The position numbers and the translations under genes were made by a program. Shown here in pieces: positions 61,889-64,000 of a stretch of 64,000 nt of DNA. Below the pieces are notes generated by a model that did not search any database, was not told the DNA's origin, and was given only the letters and a program-made list of their open reading frames with translations. The stretch covers positions 1 to 64,000 of the forward strand of contig DAOSVM010000012.1 of the NCBI GenBank assembly GCA_035379625.1, in the 5' to 3' direction. Numbering within the stretch: position 1 is the stretch's first letter; every line of letters begins with the position of its first letter. Origin of the DNA: DAOSCP01 sp035379625. Lineage in GTDB: Bacteria > Bacteroidota > Ignavibacteria > Ignavibacteriales > DAOSCP01.

Positions 61889-62422
61889 TTAATCCTCGTT
61901 ATTTAAGATATTTGGTAATATTATATTGTTTATATAATACATAGAGAAAAAACTTCCAAGAAAACTGAATAATAAATTAATAAGTAAAAAATTAAACAAA
62001 GATAAGAAAACATAATTTAATGAAAAACCGTAAGTTGTAATTTCGTTAGAGATTGCATACAAAAAATTTAATGCTTCTTTTATATAAGTTTGGTTAACAG
62101 ATGGAATTTGATTAAAGACATATTCAATTTCAGGTAATGTAGTAACAAGGTCATTATTTTTTGTAAAATAAGTGATAATGACATCAAAAAAGTTTGAAAA
62201 TATTGCTGAGATAAATCCAGTTAAGATAGAAAGAGATAGAATTTTGTTATATTTAATTCTCTCTTTTATTTTATTACTTTTTATGTAAAAATAAAGAGTT
62301 ATTATGGGGATATTAGGGATTATTAAAAAATAAGAGAAATTTTTAATAAAAGGTATGTTTTGAGATATTGCAGAAATCCATGCTGCAACAATAATCGAAT
62401 AGACAGTGTTTTTATTAAACAT
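61889..62422 (-). CDS. Integral membrane protein, possibly DUF4199-like
   Basis: This 177-residue protein has about four transmembrane helices (about 6-23, 28-47, 63-84 and 140-170), with a polar part between the third and fourth (TKNNDLVTTLPEIEY). The layout recalls the DUF4199 membrane proteins of Bacteroidota, but no diagnostic motif was seen, so the assignment is tentative. It begins 104 bp from rpmB on the opposite strand, and its small downstream neighbour follows after 2 bp. Confidence 0.6.
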   Translation of the reverse strand: MFNKNTVYSIIVAAWISAISQNIPFIKNFSYFLIIPNIPIITLYFYIKSNKIKERIKYNKILSLSILTGFISAIFSNFFDVIITYFTKNNDLVTTLPEIEYVFNQIPSVNQTYIKEALNFLYAISNEITTYGFSLNYVFLSLFNFLLINLLFSFLGSFFSMYYINNIILPNILNNED

Positions 62423-62461
62423 ATAAACCTAAAAAAATTATGTTTTAAAAATAAAAAAAAT

Positions 62462-62491
62462 TTGAAAAAAAAGAAAATATTACTATATTTA
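62462..62491 (+). promoter_or_regulatory. Candidate promoter of rpmB
   Basis: TTG (62462-62464) and TATATTTA (62484-62491), exactly 19 bp apart, match the Bacteroidota -33/-7 pattern well apart from the last base. AGAGGA (about 62517-62522) is the ribosome site for the ATG at 62527. Confidence 0.5.
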
Positions 62492-62526
62492 GTTTCTAAA
62501 ATTATTAATTTTTATAAGAGGATAAA

Positions 62527-62718
62527 ATGGCAAGAGTTTGTGAAATTTGTGGTAAAAAACCTATTACAGGTAATAGCATAAGCCATGCTCACAATAAAAC
62601 AAGAAGAAGATGGTTGCCTAATTTACATACAGTAAAAGTTATTGTGAATGGTGAAAAAAAGACTATTAAAGTTTGTACAAAATGCTTAAAAGCAAATAAA
62701 GTTGTAAAAGCTATTTAA
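62527..62718 (+). CDS. rpmB: 50S ribosomal protein L28
   Basis: This 63-residue protein is ribosomal protein L28: MARVCEICGKKPITGNSISH followed by HNKTRRRWLPNL and IKVCTKCLKANKVVK. The two CxxC pairs mark the zinc-binding (C+) form. The ATG at 62527 has an AGAGGA ribosome site a few bases upstream. A different frame starting further upstream is a shadow. A strong hairpin terminator follows at once, so it is likely a single-gene transcript. Confidence 0.97.
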   Translation: MARVCEICGKKPITGNSISHAHNKTRRRWLPNLHTVKVIVNGEKKTIKVCTKCLKANKVVKAI

Positions 62719-62722
62719 TTTT

Positions 62723-62746
62723 ATGGGCAGGCAACTGCCCATTTTT
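62723..62746 (+). terminator. Intrinsic terminator of rpmB
   Basis: ATGGGCAG (62723-62730), loop GCAA, CTGCCCAT (62735-62742) and a T run to 62746. It starts 5 bp after the stop codon. Confidence 0.88.
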
Positions 62747-62766
62747 CGAAATAATAAAAGTCTGCT

Positions 62767-64000
62767 ATGTTTAAGTCTCTTGTTATATCATACAATATAC
62801 CTCCATACCATATCAATAGTGCAATCAGAGTATATAATTATTTAAGGAATTTTAATAAATATAACTGGGATGTAACTTTAGTAACATCTTTACCAGTTGG
62901 TATAGATACCAACGATTATTTAAATAATTCAGAACTCAAATTATCTAATTTTATTAATATTCCCTCTATACATAAAGATTTACTTAAACTACCAGATTAT
63001 AAAATAAAATTAAGTAGATTTGTAAACGCTTTTTTTACAGTTCCAGACAAACAAAAAAGATGGTCAAAGAAAGCTGCTTTTGAGGCTGATAAATTATTAC
63101 AAACAGAAAATTATGATGTGTTATTCTTAACACTACCCCCTTTTTCTATTTTAAAGGAATTTGTTTATCTCAAAAAGAAATACGATATTCCAATCATAGT
63201 TGATTATAGAGAATTATGGTTAGATAACTATAACGCTATTTATCCAACATTTATGCATAGAACAATGCATAAAAAAGCTGAGTATAATTCATTAAAACAA
63301 GTTGACAAAATTATAGTTCCAAATAGAAAAATTAAAGAGCATTTACTTTATCAATATCCATTTTTGACATTTGACGATATTGTCATTTTACATAATTCAT
63401 TTTATGAAAAGGATTTTATTTATAATGTCCCACAAAAAAGTGATAAATTAATAATTTTACATCCTGGTAGTCTTTTACAAAATTTCGACTTAATGCCTTT
63501 CTTCAAAGCATTCAGTGAATTGAAACTAAGAAATAAAGATTTTGCAAATAATGTAGAAATCAAATTTGTTAAACCATTAAAACAAGATGTAAAAAAGAAA
63601 ATTTTTAATTTAAATATATTAGATAATATAAAGGAATTAGATATAAACTCGTTAAGTGAATTAAATCAAGAGATTACTAATAGTGATGTTATTCTTGTTA
63701 ATTTACCTAGCAAAAATCAGAATATTGATTTACTAACTCCACCTATTATTTATCAAGTATTTGGTGCTAAGAAGCCAATTTTTGCTATAATTCCTGATGG
63801 TGCTTTAGAACAAGATTTAAGAAAATATGATGCGAGTTATATTTCTAATCCAAATGATAATATTACTATACAACAGCAATTATTAGATCTGTATAATGAT
63901 TATCGAAATAGAAGATTGCCAAAACCTAATTTTGATTTTGTTAGCCAGCATAATTCGGCTGCTATTACTGAAGAATTAACTAAAATATTTCAATTTTACT
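62767..64000 (+). CDS. Glycosyltransferase-like protein, cut by window edge
   Basis: An open frame begins with ATG at 62767 and runs without a stop to the end of the window (at least 411 residues). The opening SLVISYNIPPYHINSAIRVY resembles the N-terminal strand and loop of GT-B (GT4-like) glycosyltransferases, and VDYRELWLDNYNAIYP (about 142-157) resembles the RD.W stretch of that group. The second Rossmann half shows LIILHPGSLLQNFDLMPFFK near 236-255 and PIIYQVFGAKKPIFAII near 335-352. Transfer to a cell-surface glycan is the likely role; sugar and acceptor are unknown. Confidence 0.8.
   Translation, partial: MFKSLVISYNIPPYHINSAIRVYNYLRNFNKYNWDVTLVTSLPVGIDTNDYLNNSELKLSNFINIPSIHKDLLKLPDYKIKLSRFVNAFFTVPDKQKRWSKKAAFEADKLLQTENYDVLFLTLPPFSILKEFVYLKKKYDIPIIVDYRELWLDNYNAIYPTFMHRTMHKKAEYNSLKQVDKIIVPNRKIKEHLLYQYPFLTFDDIVILHNSFYEKDFIYNVPQKSDKLIILHPGSLLQNFDLMPFFKAFSELKLRNKDFANNVEIKFVKPLKQDVKKKIFNLNILDNIKELDINSLSELNQEITNSDVILVNLPSKNQNIDLLTPPIIYQVFGAKKPIFAIIPDGALEQDLRKYDASYISNPNDNITIQQQLLDLYNDYRNRRLPKPNFDFVSQHNSAAITEELTKIFQFY

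Overview
The window is 64 kb of a very AT-rich bacterial chromosome, both edges cutting through genes (carB on the left, a glycosyltransferase on the right). Several traits point to the FCB group near Ignavibacteria, Kapabacteria or Chlorobi: a secreted protein with a type IX secretion C-terminal sorting tail (and the relic of a second one), a RicT/PSP1 protein, HPr kinase, a gamma carbonic anhydrase, a DUF92 fusion, Bacteroidota-like promoters and many proteins with little Shine-Dalgarno support. This placement is inferred from gene content; there is no rRNA gene to confirm it. No tRNA, rRNA, CRISPR array or complete transposase gene was seen.

Layout. 1-5.2 kb: end of carB, then a minus-strand group (nitronate monooxygenase-like, isochorismatase-like, M14 peptidase, ECF sigma factor, small secreted protein). 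5.2-13.6 kb: plus-strand photolyase, AI-2E family permease, GHL10/T9SS secreted protein, alanine/sodium symporter and iron alcohol dehydrogenase. 13.6-14.6 kb: a decayed T9SS cargo gene and debris. 14.6-25 kb: a giant PAS-rich sensor that is frameshifted and has lost key kinase and receiver residues, a VirK-like protein, xseB-dxs, a PhoB/PhoR-like pair and a MetH that stops after the pterin domain. 25.6-52.1 kb: an unbroken minus-strand run of housekeeping genes (pfk, uvrD-like, mltG, ricT-like, holB, M23, hprK, hpf, xer, topA, smg-like, ybeY, S41, lysS, dacB, rlu, scpB, scpA, trpS, ppx). 52.1-61.6 kb: plus-strand polyprenol kinase-like fusion and an envelope operon (TPR protein, beta-barrel candidate, half-SPOR protein, ExbB, ExbD, TonB). 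The end holds two membrane proteins, rpmB and a partial glycosyltransferase.

The most unusual content is a pair of non-coding elements, at 10235-10869 and 24978-25521. They share terminal inverted repeats, three GC-rich hairpins, an AT-rich array of 16-17 bp dyad units with a 54-56 bp higher-order period, and a 119 bp block with 10 differences and no indels. One hairpin loop is exactly reverse-complemented between the copies. A solo diverged end lies at 14409-14460. One copy sits 26 bp after the shortened metH. No protein is encoded, so I read them as a MITE-like or structured-DNA family mobilised in trans, without knowing the partner.
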